From NCBI GenBank assembly GCA_900491605.1, contig UESW01004011.1:867677-931676 (forward strand): a stretch of 64,000 bases of DNA, written 5' to 3'. The translations under genes and the position numbers were made by a program. A model generated the notes under the pieces. It did not search any database, was not told the DNA's origin, and saw only the letters and a list, made by a program, of their open reading frames with translations. Positions 36,642-46,639 of the stretch are shown in pieces (position 1 is the first letter of the stretch; each line of letters opens with the position of its first letter). Origin of the DNA: Calamus simplicifolius (taxonomy: Eukaryota; Streptophyta; Magnoliopsida; Arecales; Arecaceae).

Positions 36642-38212
36642 ATGACATCTTATGACGAAAGTCATTTTGGCATGCCCCCTATTTCTTAGGGAGAGAAAAC
36701 TAATCCCCAAGTTTCTTCTAGAGCCAATGTCAGTGTCAGTAAACGGAGTGAAGGTCAAACTTTTCTCGTAAAAGGATTAGTAATGTTTGGAATGATTTTG
36801 ATAGAGTTATGGTTGATGGAGTTTTCAAAGCAAAATATAGAAAATGTGTAAAACTTTATAGTTGTAGTAGTATTGAAGGAACAATGCATTTAAAAAGATA
36901 TCAAGAGATTTATAGGATGCAAGATTCTCGTCTGCAAAGTATCCTGGGGATCACTTGCAGGTACTTTTGCATATAATCATAAAATTCAGAGAAAATTACT
37001 TATAAGATGGATAGTTCAGGATGAATTACCTTTTAGTTTATGTAAATCTTATAATTTAGAATAATATATTTAATTGGCCGTACAACATGCTTATAGAAGA
37101 ACAAATAGACATATTTAGAAGAGTAGCTATGATAATTTTTTTTGTAATAAAATAAAGTTTAATTGAAACGCTCTCTCTTTTAAATGCAAGAGTTTCTTTA
37201 ACCTCTAATATTTGGTGTAGTATTTATTGCTATTACTACTCAATATATTGATAATGATTGGCAATTAAATAAATAAATTTTTGCTTTTCGTGCTTTTAAT
37301 TTTTTTGCTGCAACAAATTTCAAATGCTATTTATCAAATTGCTTGCTCATATAATATTAATAATAAAATAATATCTATTACTTTTGATAATGCATCTAAT
37401 AATAATTCTGCTATTGCATTATTAAATGACTCTTTGCATCCCATTTTAAATGGATAATTATTTCATATTAGATGTGCCTGTCATATATTAAATCTTTCTG
37501 TTCAAGCTGGCATGGACATAATTCAAAATATTATTTTAAAAATTAGAAATGCAGTTTCTTTTATTCATGCATCAAGAGCAAGACTTTAAGAATTTAAACA
37601 ATTATATAAATCATGAAAAGCATTTTAAAAAATTTAAAATTGATGTAATTACTCGTTGGAATAGTACCTATAGCATGATGCATGATGCATATCTATATAA
37701 AAACCTATTAAGTGCATATATTAATGATCATGGATTAGAATTTACATTGACTGAAACTGATTGGAGTAAAGGTAAAATTTTGAAAGATTTTTGTTACTTT
37801 TTATGATGTTACAAATGTTCTTTCTGGTATTTATTATTCAACTTCTTGTTTATTTTTACAAAAAGCATATGTAATTAGTGAAAAATTTAATAAACATAGA
37901 TATGATGATATTTTAGCTGCTATTATACATCAAATGATAATTAAATGGAATGAATATTGGGACAGGATATGTCCTTTGCATAACTTAGCTATTTTTTTGA
38001 TCCTAAATTAAATTAAGTGGCATAAAAATTTTAATTGATGTATATTGTGCAAATATGAATCAAGATTCTGAACCAGCTAAAAATGAGGTAACACGACTTC
38101 TTAACGATATTTATGCTTTATATGATGAAAAAAATCGTGGATTTAGAATACCTCCACAAAGCTCTGCTTCTTCTAGTTCTCGTTCGTCATCTGTTTTTTC
38201 ATTCATTGCACA
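36642..38212 (+). pseudogene. hAT transposase, N-terminal and central part, broken
   Basis: The ATG at 36642 opens a Ser-rich start. It is followed by a degenerate BED-type zinc finger (DFDRVMVDG, then LYSCSSIEGTMHLKRYQ near 36790-36905). The central region keeps hAT signatures in shifting frames: ITFDNASNN near 37378, HIRCACHILNLSVQAG near 37465, and DVITRWNSTYSMM near 37640. Many stops and frame changes occur. The element's transposase would bind its terminal repeats and excise DNA in the nucleus. The coding run stops in a Ser-rich linker at 38212, where a retroelement LTR begins. Confidence 0.82.
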
Positions 38213-38408
38213 TGTTGACCCTAGATTGATTTTGATGCTTACAAAACAATTAAGCAAAGACTAATTCTATTTGTTAAGCTTGATGCAGGGAAGTATAGTT
38301 GTTTTTCAACTAAGTGTTATCAAGCAAAAACCGTATGGGAGTATATTTCATTTTTATTTAATACCTGGAAGCTATCTAATTTGATCCTTTGTTGCCTTGG
38401 CCATTTGA

Positions 38409-39410
38409 ATTGCTTTGGGAGCTAGCTAGTTAGCTAGCTTATCCTTCTGTCTAGCTAGCTGACACATCTGTTAGCTAATTGACATGTTATCTCCTTGGCC
38501 TGGCCGAATGGGTCTTCTTTTTGGTTAGCTGGATAGCTAGCTAGTCCCTTCCTTAGCTAGCTGGTGTTCCATTTTAACTAGCTATAGTTCCTGTTATACT
38601 TGCTAGCCGAGCCATGCTTATTTTAAGTTAGCTGGTGAGCTAGCTTGGCTTCTTTATGAGCTAGCTGGATTTCCATTTTAGTTAACTACTTTTGCCTTAT
38701 TCACTGTGCTGTCCGAATGCTTTAGGAATCAGTTAGCTGACTAGCTAACTTGTCCTCCCTTTTAGCTAGCTTCTTTTTAGTTAACTATCTCATCCTGCTA
38801 CTTTGCTTGGCCGAACGTCTCTTATTTTTAGCTAGCTGGTGAGCTAGCTGATGCTTCTCTTAGCTAGCTAGCATACCCTATTAGTTAACTGCTTTATCTT
38901 GGGAGCTAACTGCTTTCTTTGCTAGCTAAATGTTTTTCACAGGTTTCTCCATAGCCAAGCGGTTGCAAATATTAGTTAGCTGGAGAGCTAACTACCACTT
39001 CCCAAGCCGTGTGATTTTCTTTCTCTGGTTAGCTGAAGAGTTGACTATCTTTTTCCTTAGTTAGTTGAAGAGCTAACTATCCTTCTTTTGGCCGAGTGGT
39101 TGCTTTTCTTAGTTAGCTAAGGAGCTAGCTATGTTGGACGGACGATTTCCTGTTGCCATGATCCTTTGAGCTTAGTTAGCTGGAGAGCTAACTACTTCTT
39201 GCTCAATTAGCTAAAGAGCTAACTTGTCTTCTGTTGATGGTCAAATTCTTCTCCAAGCCGAGAGCCTTTGTTTTCTAGTTAGCTGGAGAGCTAACTAATT
39301 TGTTATGGCTTCTATACTCATAAACGATGGATGCTTGCTGAGTTAGCTGAAGAGCTAACTACCTTTTGCTTAGTTAGCTAGAGAGCTAACTAATACTTCT
39401 TGCCTTGATC
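38409..39410 (+). repeat. Array of AGTTAGCT...AGCTAACT inverted repeats in the solo LTR
   Basis: About 1 kb holds dozens of GCTAGCT / TTAGCTAA words. Many are arranged as short palindromes such as AGTTAGCTGGAGAGCTAACT, spaced by CT-rich sequence with recurrent GGCCGA words. The array resumes at 44834-45000 beyond the nested copia element. There is no coding capacity. It occupies the same position in the LTR as the GAGTCGACTC arrays of copies A and B. Confidence 0.85.
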
Positions 39411-39422
39411 TCCTGGCCGTTT

Positions 39423-40024
39423 TGTTGGGCCTGGTGTGGTGCTATCAAGGCCCAGGTGGGCTAACTTGTATTGGGCTGGGTTTGAGTCCAAGGGTTGAGA
39501 TTAAATCAAGTCACGGGTGTACACGGGCTTGGGGATTAGTTTAATCTCATTGGAATTAGTCCATGGGAGTTTTTTGTTGAGTCTGGGCCTGGCCCACTTC
39601 GTGGATGTATTTAAACTCTAGTCTCTAGGGTTTGGATGGAATAGAGAACAGATTCTTTTCTCCCAAAAATTCCCTTCTCTCATCATAGGGCGGCAGCCCT
39701 TTCTTTCTCCTCCCCATCTTCCTCCTTTTCAAGAAGTAAACCTAACAGGATTAGAAATCCTTAATTCTAGTTCTTGTTGAACGGGGAATCCCATTGCTAT
39801 TCATCAAGGTCTAAACCTAACAGGATTAGAAATCCTCTAGTTCTTGTTAGCTATTCATCAAGGTCTAAACCTAACAGGATTAGAAATCCTTAGTTCTAGT
39901 TCTTGTTGAAAGGGGAATCCCATTGCTATTCATCAAGGTCTAAACCTAACAGGATTAGAATCCTTAGTTCTAGTTCTTGTTCAAGGGAATCCCATTGCTA
40001 TTCATCAAGGTCTAAACCCTAACA
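39423..40024 (+). repeat. 5' LTR of the Tnt1-like copia
   Basis: The 602-base LTR has a unique first 300 bases. Four imperfect copies of a ~75-bp unit follow (CCTAACAGGATTAGAAATCC, then GGGGAATCCCATTGC). The second unit is shortened by about 20 bases compared with the 3' LTR. Confidence 0.95.
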
Positions 40025-40026
40025 AG

Positions 40027-40038
40027 TGGTATCAGAGC
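40027..40038 (+). other. Primer-binding site (initiator tRNA-Met type)
   Basis: TGGTATCAGAGC begins two bases after the LTR end. This is the standard plant copia site complementary to the 3' end of initiator methionine tRNA. Confidence 0.93.
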
Positions 40039-40154
40039 CTGGTTCAAGGAGTAATCTGGAGGCCTTCAAGGAGTTGAAATAATTTCAACAGAATCTCGTC
40101 AAGGTACTTCTCTATTTTATAAAATTTATTTTTGTGCTATTTTTGAAATTGGCC

Positions 40155-41984
40155 ATGGGGAGTAGCATAAAAATAGAGGTTGAGAAGTTTGATGGGAAGG
40201 GAAGTTTCTCCATGTGGAAAGTCCGGGTAGAGGACCTCCTTGTGCAGCAGGGTTTAGATTTGGCTTTGGAGGAAAGGCCAGATGGGATGACAGACAAGCA
40301 GTGGATTTCATTGGAGAAGAAGACATGTTCAATGATCAGGGGCTGTCTGGCGGATTCAGTCCTCTATTCAGTGCTGGAGGAGAAGACCCCGAAGGGACTC
40401 TGGACGAAGTTGCACACCCTCTATATGGGGAAGAATATGTGCAACAAGTTGATGTTGAAGAAGCGCCTCTACAGCCTTCGGATGTCAGAAGGTGGAGATG
40501 TGCTGGGTCACATCCAGATATTCGACCAGATGAGCAATGAACTTCTGAATGTTGGGGTCAAGATGGAGGAAGAAGATAAAGCACTTCTGCTTTTATGTTC
40601 AATGCCCACGTCTTATGACTCATTGGTCACAACACTGCTCTATGGGAAGGAGACATTAATTTATGAAGATATTGTCTCGGTGCTTCGGACGAATGAGCAG
40701 AGGGAGAAGATGACCAAGGAAGCTGTTCCCCAGGAGGGTCTATCAGTTGGGGAAAGGACAGGCAGAGGTAGGGGCAGGGACAGAAGTAAGTCTGGAGGAC
40801 GATCAAAGTCCAGGAAAGGCAAGAGAGAGCTGAAGTGCTATAAGTGTGGAGAGGTAGGACATTTTAAGAAGAATTGTCCTAAGTGGAAAAATCAGAAGGG
40901 AGAAAAAGGAGGATCTGAGTCTGTGAGTACAGTTGCAGATCAGGAGGTGGAGGATGATCTCTTGGTTGTATCAGATGATCACAGGCACAGCACAGAGATG
41001 TGGACCTTGGATTCAGCCTGTTCTCATCATTACACTCCCAACCGGTCGTGGTTCAGTACTTACACAGAGGTTGAGGAGGGGAATGTGACTCTTGGAGATA
41101 ATCACCCTTGCAAGGTGGCAGGTATTGGCACAGTGAGGGTGAGGATGTTTGATGGTATAGTGCGCACTCTTACCAGTGTGAAGCATGTCCCAGAACTCAA
41201 GAAGAATCTGGTATCACTGGGGTACTTGGAGCGGACTGGATACAGCTTCAGCAGTCGTGCCAGGAGTGGAGTTCTGAACATCTCCAATGGAGCCATGGTG
41301 GTGATGAGAGGGAGGAGGCTGGAAAATAATCTATACAAGATGGAGGGCTCTGTGATGACTGTGAAATCTGAGGTGGCAGCTGTGGAGCAAGATCCCCGGG
41401 ATGTGTACAGGATGTGGCATTACCGCCTGGGCCACATGGGAGACAAGGGGATGAAAGAACTGAGCAAGAGAGGTCTGCTTCCAGACTTGAGTAGCGGAGA
41501 TATGGAGATCTGTGAGCCTTGTCAGATGGGAAAGCAGAGGAGAGTACAGTTCTCAGTCAGCACAGCTAGGAGTGCTGAACCCCTGGAGTTAGTACACACA
41601 GATGTCTGGGGACCAGCCCCAGTTTCTGCAAGGAATGGGGCCAGATACTTTATGACCCTGATAGATGATTTCTCAAGGAAGCTGTGGATCTACTTTATGA
41701 AGGAGAAATCAGAGGTCTTCACCAAGTTCAAAATCTGGAAGGCTGAGGTGGAGAAGGAGCAGGGTAAAAGTGTGAAGTGTCTGAGGTCTGATAATGGCGG
41801 GGAATACACCAGCAGGGAGTTCCAGATTTTTTGTGAGGAGTGGGGCATCAGAAGGCACTTCTCGGTGATGGGAACTCCTCAACAGAATGGGGTGGCTGAG
41901 AGGATGAACAGAACACTATTGGAAAAGGCAAGATGCTTAAGGCTGCAGGCAGGCTTCCAAAGATGTTCTGGGTTGACGCAGTAG
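40155..41984 (+). CDS. Copia gag, protease and integrase part (first reading frame)
   Basis: The ATG at 40155 (MGSSIKIEVEKFDG) is the likely start; the longer frame from 40134 uses GTG. In order: gag core (WTKLHTLYMGK, KALLLLCSMPTSYDSL), a basic Arg/Gly/Ser stretch, and the zinc knuckle CYKCGEVGHFKKNC at about 40836. Then come the protease motif LDSACSHH at about 41008, the pre-integrase segment MWHYRLGHMGDKG, and the integrase core (HTDVWGP, DDFSRKLWIY, RSDNGGEYTSREF, GTPQQNGVAERMNRT). After that last motif, near 41932-41938, the frame shifts and this ORF ends in out-of-frame residues. The polyprotein resembles tobacco Tnt1 closely in layout. Confidence 0.93.
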   Translation: MGSSIKIEVEKFDGKGSFSMWKVRVEDLLVQQGLDLALEERPDGMTDKQWISLEKKTCSMIRGCLADSVLYSVLEEKTPKGLWTKLHTLYMGKNMCNKLMLKKRLYSLRMSEGGDVLGHIQIFDQMSNELLNVGVKMEEEDKALLLLCSMPTSYDSLVTTLLYGKETLIYEDIVSVLRTNEQREKMTKEAVPQEGLSVGERTGRGRGRDRSKSGGRSKSRKGKRELKCYKCGEVGHFKKNCPKWKNQKGEKGGSESVSTVADQEVEDDLLVVSDDHRHSTEMWTLDSACSHHYTPNRSWFSTYTEVEEGNVTLGDNHPCKVAGIGTVRVRMFDGIVRTLTSVKHVPELKKNLVSLGYLERTGYSFSSRARSGVLNISNGAMVVMRGRRLENNLYKMEGSVMTVKSEVAAVEQDPRDVYRMWHYRLGHMGDKGMKELSKRGLLPDLSSGDMEICEPCQMGKQRRVQFSVSTARSAEPLELVHTDVWGPAPVSARNGARYFMTLIDDFSRKLWIYFMKEKSEVFTKFKIWKAEVEKEQGKSVKCLRSDNGGEYTSREFQIFCEEWGIRRHFSVMGTPQQNGVAERMNRTLLEKARCLRLQAGFQRCSGLTQ

Positions 41985-44179
41985 ATGCAGCTAGCTACTT
42001 GGTCAATCGGTCACCGCACACCAGGTTAGATGGAGACATTCCAGAGGAGATATGGTCTGGAAGGAAGACAAGCCTAAACCATCTAAGGGTGTTTGGATGC
42101 ACAGCATATGTGCATGTTGGAGCTGGGGAGCGGAGTAAGTTGGATGCCAGGTCTAAGAAGATGGTGTTCCTAGGCTACCCGCGAGGAGTCAAGGGGTATC
42201 GGCTATGGGACCCCTTGGAGAAGAAGGTTGTCATCAGCAGAGATGTAACCTTTGATGAGAGCTCAATCCTCCAGAACAGAAGTGGCATGGATGCACAGCA
42301 GGGACTACAGGAGGTAGAACACGGTAACACTAGTCAGACAACCTCCTATACAGTTGTGCCATTTGCTAGTGGACCAGGAGGATTTGAGATTCAGGTGGAG
42401 AGGACTGACAGAGGGGGTAGAAGCCAGGGAGTTCAGCAGGATGCAGCTGGACAGGGGACTGATACTGGGATCGCACAGCAAAGGCCCAGGAGGAACGTGC
42501 GACCACCAGTTCGATACGGCTTTGAGGATTCGTTGTCATATGCCCTGGTGACAGCGAATGGAGACCCTTTCACCTATGAGGAGGCTATGGAAAGTCAGGA
42601 TAGAGATAGGTGGATCCATGCTATGGCAGAGGAAATGCAGTCTCTTCACAGCAATAATACGTGGCAGGTGGTCCAGCTGCCACAAGGAAAGAAACCCATT
42701 GGTTGTAAATGGGTTTATCAGCGCAAGGAAGGAGCTTCAGAACAAGAGGGTATCAGGTATAAGGCAAGACTAGTGGCCAAAGGATACTCTCAGAAAGAAG
42801 GCATCGATTATGGTGAGATATTTTCTCCAGTTGTCAGGCACACTTCCATCAGACTATTATTGAGTATTGTAGCAGCTCAGGACTTGGAGCTGGAGCAGAT
42901 GGATGTGAAGACAGCATTCCTCCATGGTCATTTGGAGGAGAGCATCTACATGGAGCAGCCACCAGGGTTTAGAGAACCAAGATCAGATGGGAAAGTCTGT
43001 TTGCTGAAGAAATCTCTGTATGGGCTGAAGCAGTCGCCGAGGCAGTGGTACAAGAGATTTGACACTTATGTTAGGAGCATTGGACTTTCCAGGTGTGAGT
43101 ATGATTCTTGTGTGTATGTTAAATCTCTGGATGATGGGTCTAGGATGTACTTACTCTTGTATGTAGATGACATGCTGATAGCATGCAAGAGTGAGAAGGC
43201 TGTACAGGAACTGAAGATAGCTTTGTCTCGGGAGTTTGAGATGAAGGATCTGGGGCCAGCCAGGAAGATCCTAGGGATGGAAATCATCAGAGATAGATCC
43301 AAAGGTGTGCTGCATCTGAGTCAGGGTGGCTACATTAAAAAGATTCTGGAGCGATATGGGATGAAGGATGCCAAACCGACAGCACTACCTTTGGCAGCAC
43401 ATTTTTCCTTATCGAAGACCATGTCACCACAGACTGAGGTGGAGGCTCAGGAGATGGAGAAGGTACCATATGCTTCTGGTGTTGGGAGCCTTATGTATGC
43501 CATGGTATGTTGTAGGCCAGACATAGCCCATGCAGTGAGCCAGGTGAGCAGGTTCATGGCGCACCCTGGTAGGGAGCACTGGCGAGCACTGAAGGGAATC
43601 TTCAGGTACTTGGTAGGTACAGTTGGGGTTGGTATTTGCTATGGACAGCAAGAAGATGCTGAGAGATCCAACTTATCCAAGGAGGCTCGTGGGCAGTTAT
43701 ATGGGTATGTGGATGCAGACTTTGGTGGAGATGTGGACACTAGGAGATCCACAACAGGCTTTGTGTTCAGCCTGTTTGGTGGTCCAGTATCGTGGAGATC
43801 ATGTCTGCAGCCCATCACAGCCTTATCTACCACGGAGGCAGAATACATAGGTATCACAGAGGCAGCAAAGGAAGCTCTTTGGCTGAAGGGCTTGATGCTG
43901 GAGATGGGACTTGATCAGAAGGTTGTCCAGGTGCATAGTGACAGCCAGAGTGCTCTGATGCTTGCGCAGAATGCAGTCTATCATGCCAGGACGAAGCACA
44001 TTGACCTCAGATACCACAGGATCAGAGAGCTGGTGGAAGATGGTGAGGTGGAGCTGGTGAAGGTATACACCAAAGAAAATCCAGCAGATGCACTGACTAA
44101 GGTTCTTCCACGGGACAGTTTTCAAAAGTGTATTTCGTTGTTAAAGCTGATGGACACAGTGGACGTGCTGAGGCCTTGA
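41933..44179 (+). CDS. Copia integrase tail, reverse transcriptase and RNase H (second reading frame)
   Basis: The frame picks up the integrase C-terminal region (LPKMFWVDAVDAASYLVNRS, HLRVFGCTAYVHV). It continues into an acidic/Gln-rich linker, then reverse transcriptase (CKWVYQRKEG, ARLVAKGYSQKEGIDY, QMDVKTAFLHGHLEE, LYVDDMLIACKSE), then RNase H (YVDADFGGDVDTRRSTTGFV, LSTTEAEYIGITEAAKEALW, HSDSQSALMLA, ADALTKVLP), with a stop at 44177. All catalytic aspartates I can identify are present. It has no start of its own; expression would depend on the upstream frame, from which it is offset by a small lesion at about 41932. Confidence 0.93.
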   Translation: MLKAAGRLPKMFWVDAVDAASYLVNRSPHTRLDGDIPEEIWSGRKTSLNHLRVFGCTAYVHVGAGERSKLDARSKKMVFLGYPRGVKGYRLWDPLEKKVVISRDVTFDESSILQNRSGMDAQQGLQEVEHGNTSQTTSYTVVPFASGPGGFEIQVERTDRGGRSQGVQQDAAGQGTDTGIAQQRPRRNVRPPVRYGFEDSLSYALVTANGDPFTYEEAMESQDRDRWIHAMAEEMQSLHSNNTWQVVQLPQGKKPIGCKWVYQRKEGASEQEGIRYKARLVAKGYSQKEGIDYGEIFSPVVRHTSIRLLLSIVAAQDLELEQMDVKTAFLHGHLEESIYMEQPPGFREPRSDGKVCLLKKSLYGLKQSPRQWYKRFDTYVRSIGLSRCEYDSCVYVKSLDDGSRMYLLLYVDDMLIACKSEKAVQELKIALSREFEMKDLGPARKILGMEIIRDRSKGVLHLSQGGYIKKILERYGMKDAKPTALPLAAHFSLSKTMSPQTEVEAQEMEKVPYASGVGSLMYAMVCCRPDIAHAVSQVSRFMAHPGREHWRALKGIFRYLVGTVGVGICYGQQEDAERSNLSKEARGQLYGYVDADFGGDVDTRRSTTGFVFSLFGGPVSWRSCLQPITALSTTEAEYIGITEAAKEALWLKGLMLEMGLDQKVVQVHSDSQSALMLAQNAVYHARTKHIDLRYHRIRELVEDGEVELVKVYTKENPADALTKVLPRDSFQKCISLLKLMDTVDVLRP

Positions 44180-44184
44180 AAGCA

Positions 44185-44197
44185 CCAAGGTGGAGAT
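44185..44197 (+). other. Polypurine tract of the Tnt1-like copia
   Basis: AAGGTGGAGAT abuts the 3' LTR start at 44198, the usual plus-strand primer in this group. Confidence 0.8.
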
Positions 44198-44818
44198 TGT
44201 TGGGCCTGGTGTGGTGCTATCAAGGCCCAGGTGGGCTAACTTGTATTGGGCTGGGTTTGAGTCCAAGGGTTGAGATTAAATCAAGTCACGGGTGTACACG
44301 GGCTTGGGGATTAGTTTAATCTCATTGAATTAGTCCATGGGAGTTTTTTGTTGAGTCTGGGCCTGGCCCACTTCGTGGATGTATTTAAACTCTAGTCTCT
44401 AGGGTTTGGATGGAATAGAGAACAGATTCTTTTCTCCCAAAAATTCCCTTCTCTCATCATAGGGCGGCAGCCCTTTCTTTCTCCTCCCCATCTTCCTCCT
44501 TTTCAAGAAGTAAACCTAACAGGATTAGAAATCCTTAATTCTAGTTCTTGTTGAACGGGGAATCCCATTGCTATTCATCAAGGTCTAAACCTAACAGGAT
44601 TAGAAATCCTTAGTTCTAGTTCTTGTTGAACGGGGAATCCCATTGCTATTCATCAAGGTCTAAACCTAACAGGATTAGAAATCCTTAGTTCTAGTTCTTG
44701 TTGAAAGGGGAATCCATTGCTATTCATCAAGGTCTAAACCTAGGATTAGAAATCCTTAGTTCTAGTTCTTGTTCAACGGGGAATCCCATTGCTATTCATC
44801 AAGGTATAAACCCTAACA
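44198..44818 (+). repeat. 3' LTR of the Tnt1-like copia
   Basis: The 621-base copy of the 5' LTR has one base fewer in CTCATTGAATTAG, and four full or nearly full 75-bp units. One unit has lost a few bases (CCTAGGATTAG). It ends CCCTAACA next to the target duplication. Confidence 0.95.
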
Positions 44819-44833
44819 CGTTTGACTTTGTGG

Positions 44834-45000
44834 TGAGTTAGCTAAGGAGTTAGCTACTCTTCCCTGGGACAAGCTTCATGCCGTGAGACCTTTTTGGTTA
44901 GTTAGCTAGATATCTAACTACCTTACCTTTTGTGGCTGATATCTTTCCCTCTTGTCATGAGATTTCAAAATTAGCTAGCTGCTTAGCTAGCTTGTGGTCT
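44834..45000 (+). repeat. Continuation of the AGTTAGCT/AGCTAACT array
   Basis: GAGTTAGCTAAGGAGTTAGC and TTAGCTAGATATCTAACTA words continue the solo-LTR array after the copia insertion, showing that the copia landed inside the array. Confidence 0.82.
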
Positions 45001-45608
45001 TTACACTTCATCCTGCCCGAGCTTCTTCAAGTCGCCAGCTACCTGGAATTAACTCCAATCAGCTACCACATTGGGCGTGCTCTTTCTCTCTACTCTCTCT
45101 CCTCTTTAATTGATTACTATTTTCAGCTATACTAACTTTGATCTCTTGGATTTGGTAGAGATCTTCCTTCCTCAAATGGATTCAGTGCATTCAATACTTA
45201 AGGGAAATGATCTCAACGGTTATCTTTTCTTCTTGTTTTATTTTTCATTTGTTTCAAATGTATCTAACAGATATTTTTGTTGATGGATTGCTTTAAATAG
45301 CTGGGATTAGAGGAACAAATGATGAATCTAAAAGAGAAAAACAAGAGAAAGAAATTCAAGAAAAAGAGCCTTTATTGCATATTTTTCGGAGTGTTGAAAA
45401 GCAAATTTAGTGTACTTAGAAGTTGAAGATCATTCATTGCTCAAAGTCGTCCAGATCCATTAAAGCCTTCAAGCATTCAAAGCTTCAGCAACCTCTGAGC
45501 TTACTCATTTATTGTTGAAGATTGCTACAAATTTGTAAAGTATATTTTGAATATTTGCTCATTGTAGGAGCTACTTATTCTTAATTATTCTGAATCTTTG
45601 TAAAAGGG

Positions 45609-45617
45609 TTATAAATA
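45609..45617 (+). promoter_or_regulatory. TATA box of the solo LTR
   Basis: TATAAATAA lies downstream of the palindrome array and about 175 bases before the conserved GGAGTGGACGTAGG block. The order is the same as in copies A and B. Confidence 0.55.
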
Positions 45618-45990
45618 ACCCTTGGTTTTTGTTGGCTTCCTTGTGCTGTTAAACAAGAGGACTAGCCAGGTAAGGCTAGGGGTTTGGCTGCCTTGTGCCG
45701 TATAAACAAGAGGGCTAGCTGGGAAAGGCTAGAGGTTATAATTGTTGTGATATGATTAGAGTGAAATTCCCAAAGGTTTTGGGGGAGTGGACGTAGGTGC
45801 TGAGTTTGGCACCGAACCACTATAACTCTTTTGTGTTTGTGGTTGCTTGATTGTCTGTGTTATTATCTGTGTACTTCACTATACCGCTATCAAGTAAATT
45901 CAAATTAGGGTTAAAGCACATATATGCGATAGTAATTAATTTTTAATAACCCAATTCACCCTCCTCTTGGGTCGCTACATCTGGGCAACA

Positions 45991-46310
45991 GGTTACAGCA
46001 CAAAAAAGACGTACACATGCTTCATCTTCTTCGTCTTTAAGTAGTGAAATAGAATTTTATTTACGAAATGACATTTATTTTGCATATTATGAAAATCAAA
46101 TAGAAAATCTAGATGTATTAGCTTGGTGGAAGAGTGTTAGAAATCAATATCATGTTATATCTGCCATTGTACATGATATTTTAACTGCGTCGATGTCCAC
46201 AGTAGCGTCGGAATCCACTTTCAGTGCAGATCGGTGTGTTTTGGACGAAAAGAGAAGTAGGATGACTGGCGAGACAGTTGAGATGCTTCTTTGCTTCAAA
46301 GATTGATTGG
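45991..46310 (+). pseudogene. hAT transposase, C-terminal dimerisation part
   Basis: Reading on from the end of the inserted LTR, the frame gives a Ser-rich linker. Then comes the hAT C-terminal dimerisation signature: ENLDVLAWWKSVRNQY near 46105, and TVASESTFSADRCVLDEKR with a stop at about 46304. It is the continuation of the gene interrupted at 38212. The order and strand agree, and joining the two places is in frame across the Ser-rich linker. Confidence 0.85.
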
Positions 46311-46639
46311 ATGCTAAGACGAGGCTTCAAGATAAAGGTAGACATGACTTAACCAACGAAGATGATGATAATACAATTACTACTGATGAGTGAGTCATCT
46401 CTATTTTTATAATTATATATTTTTAATTTTTTAATTATTAAAGTGAGTCATCTCTATTTTTTCCTTTCTTATTGTATTTTGAAGGTCAGGCCTAGCCCCC
46501 CTCCCTTCATGTACCATTTTAATTTTAAATTAATAAACTGGTAGGGATCTATGCCAAACCCCTCATTAAGGTAGTTTCATATTAATAAATTCTTTATTTT
46601 CAATAATTTTTTAATTTATTAAAAAATATTTTTATAATT

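Larger units (their letters stand above)
39423..44818 (+). mobile_element. Young Ty1/copia element, Tnt1/Tork-like, 5.4 kb
   Basis: The LTRs (39423-40024 and 44198-44818) both begin TGTTGGGCCTGG and end CCCTAACA. They are flanked by the identical 5-bp duplication cgttt (39418-39422 and 44819-44823). A primer-binding site and a purine tract are in place, and gag-pol is open except for one shift of frame. Outside a tandem-repeat portion the LTRs differ by a single base over about 300, so the insertion is recent. It sits inside the solo LTR's palindrome array. Confidence 0.96.
38213..45990 (+). mobile_element. Sirevirus-type solo LTR inserted in the hAT element, itself interrupted
   Basis: It starts TGTTGACCCTAGATTGATTT and ends in CATCTGGGCAACA at 45990. 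The end region (AACCCAATTCACCC, then CTCTTGGGT) and the internal GGAGTGGACGTAGGTGCTG / CCGAACCACTATAA block match the LTRs of copies A and B at 50887 and 56788, in opposite orientation. No pol or primer-binding site accompanies it, so it is a solo LTR of about 2.4 kb once the 5.4-kb copia inside is discounted. Flanks are GCACA on the left and a possible GCAACA remnant on the right. The target duplication is therefore uncertain. Confidence 0.72.

Noticed and set aside
38409..39410. Regularly repeated TTAGCTAACT words suggesting a CRISPR-like array
   Set aside because: The units are imperfect, unevenly spaced, and lie inside an LTR of a plant retroelement. No cas-like genes are present and the host is a eukaryote.
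42354..42773. Short ORFs in other frames within copia pol
   Set aside because: They overlap the well-conserved reverse-transcriptase frame and show no independent motifs.
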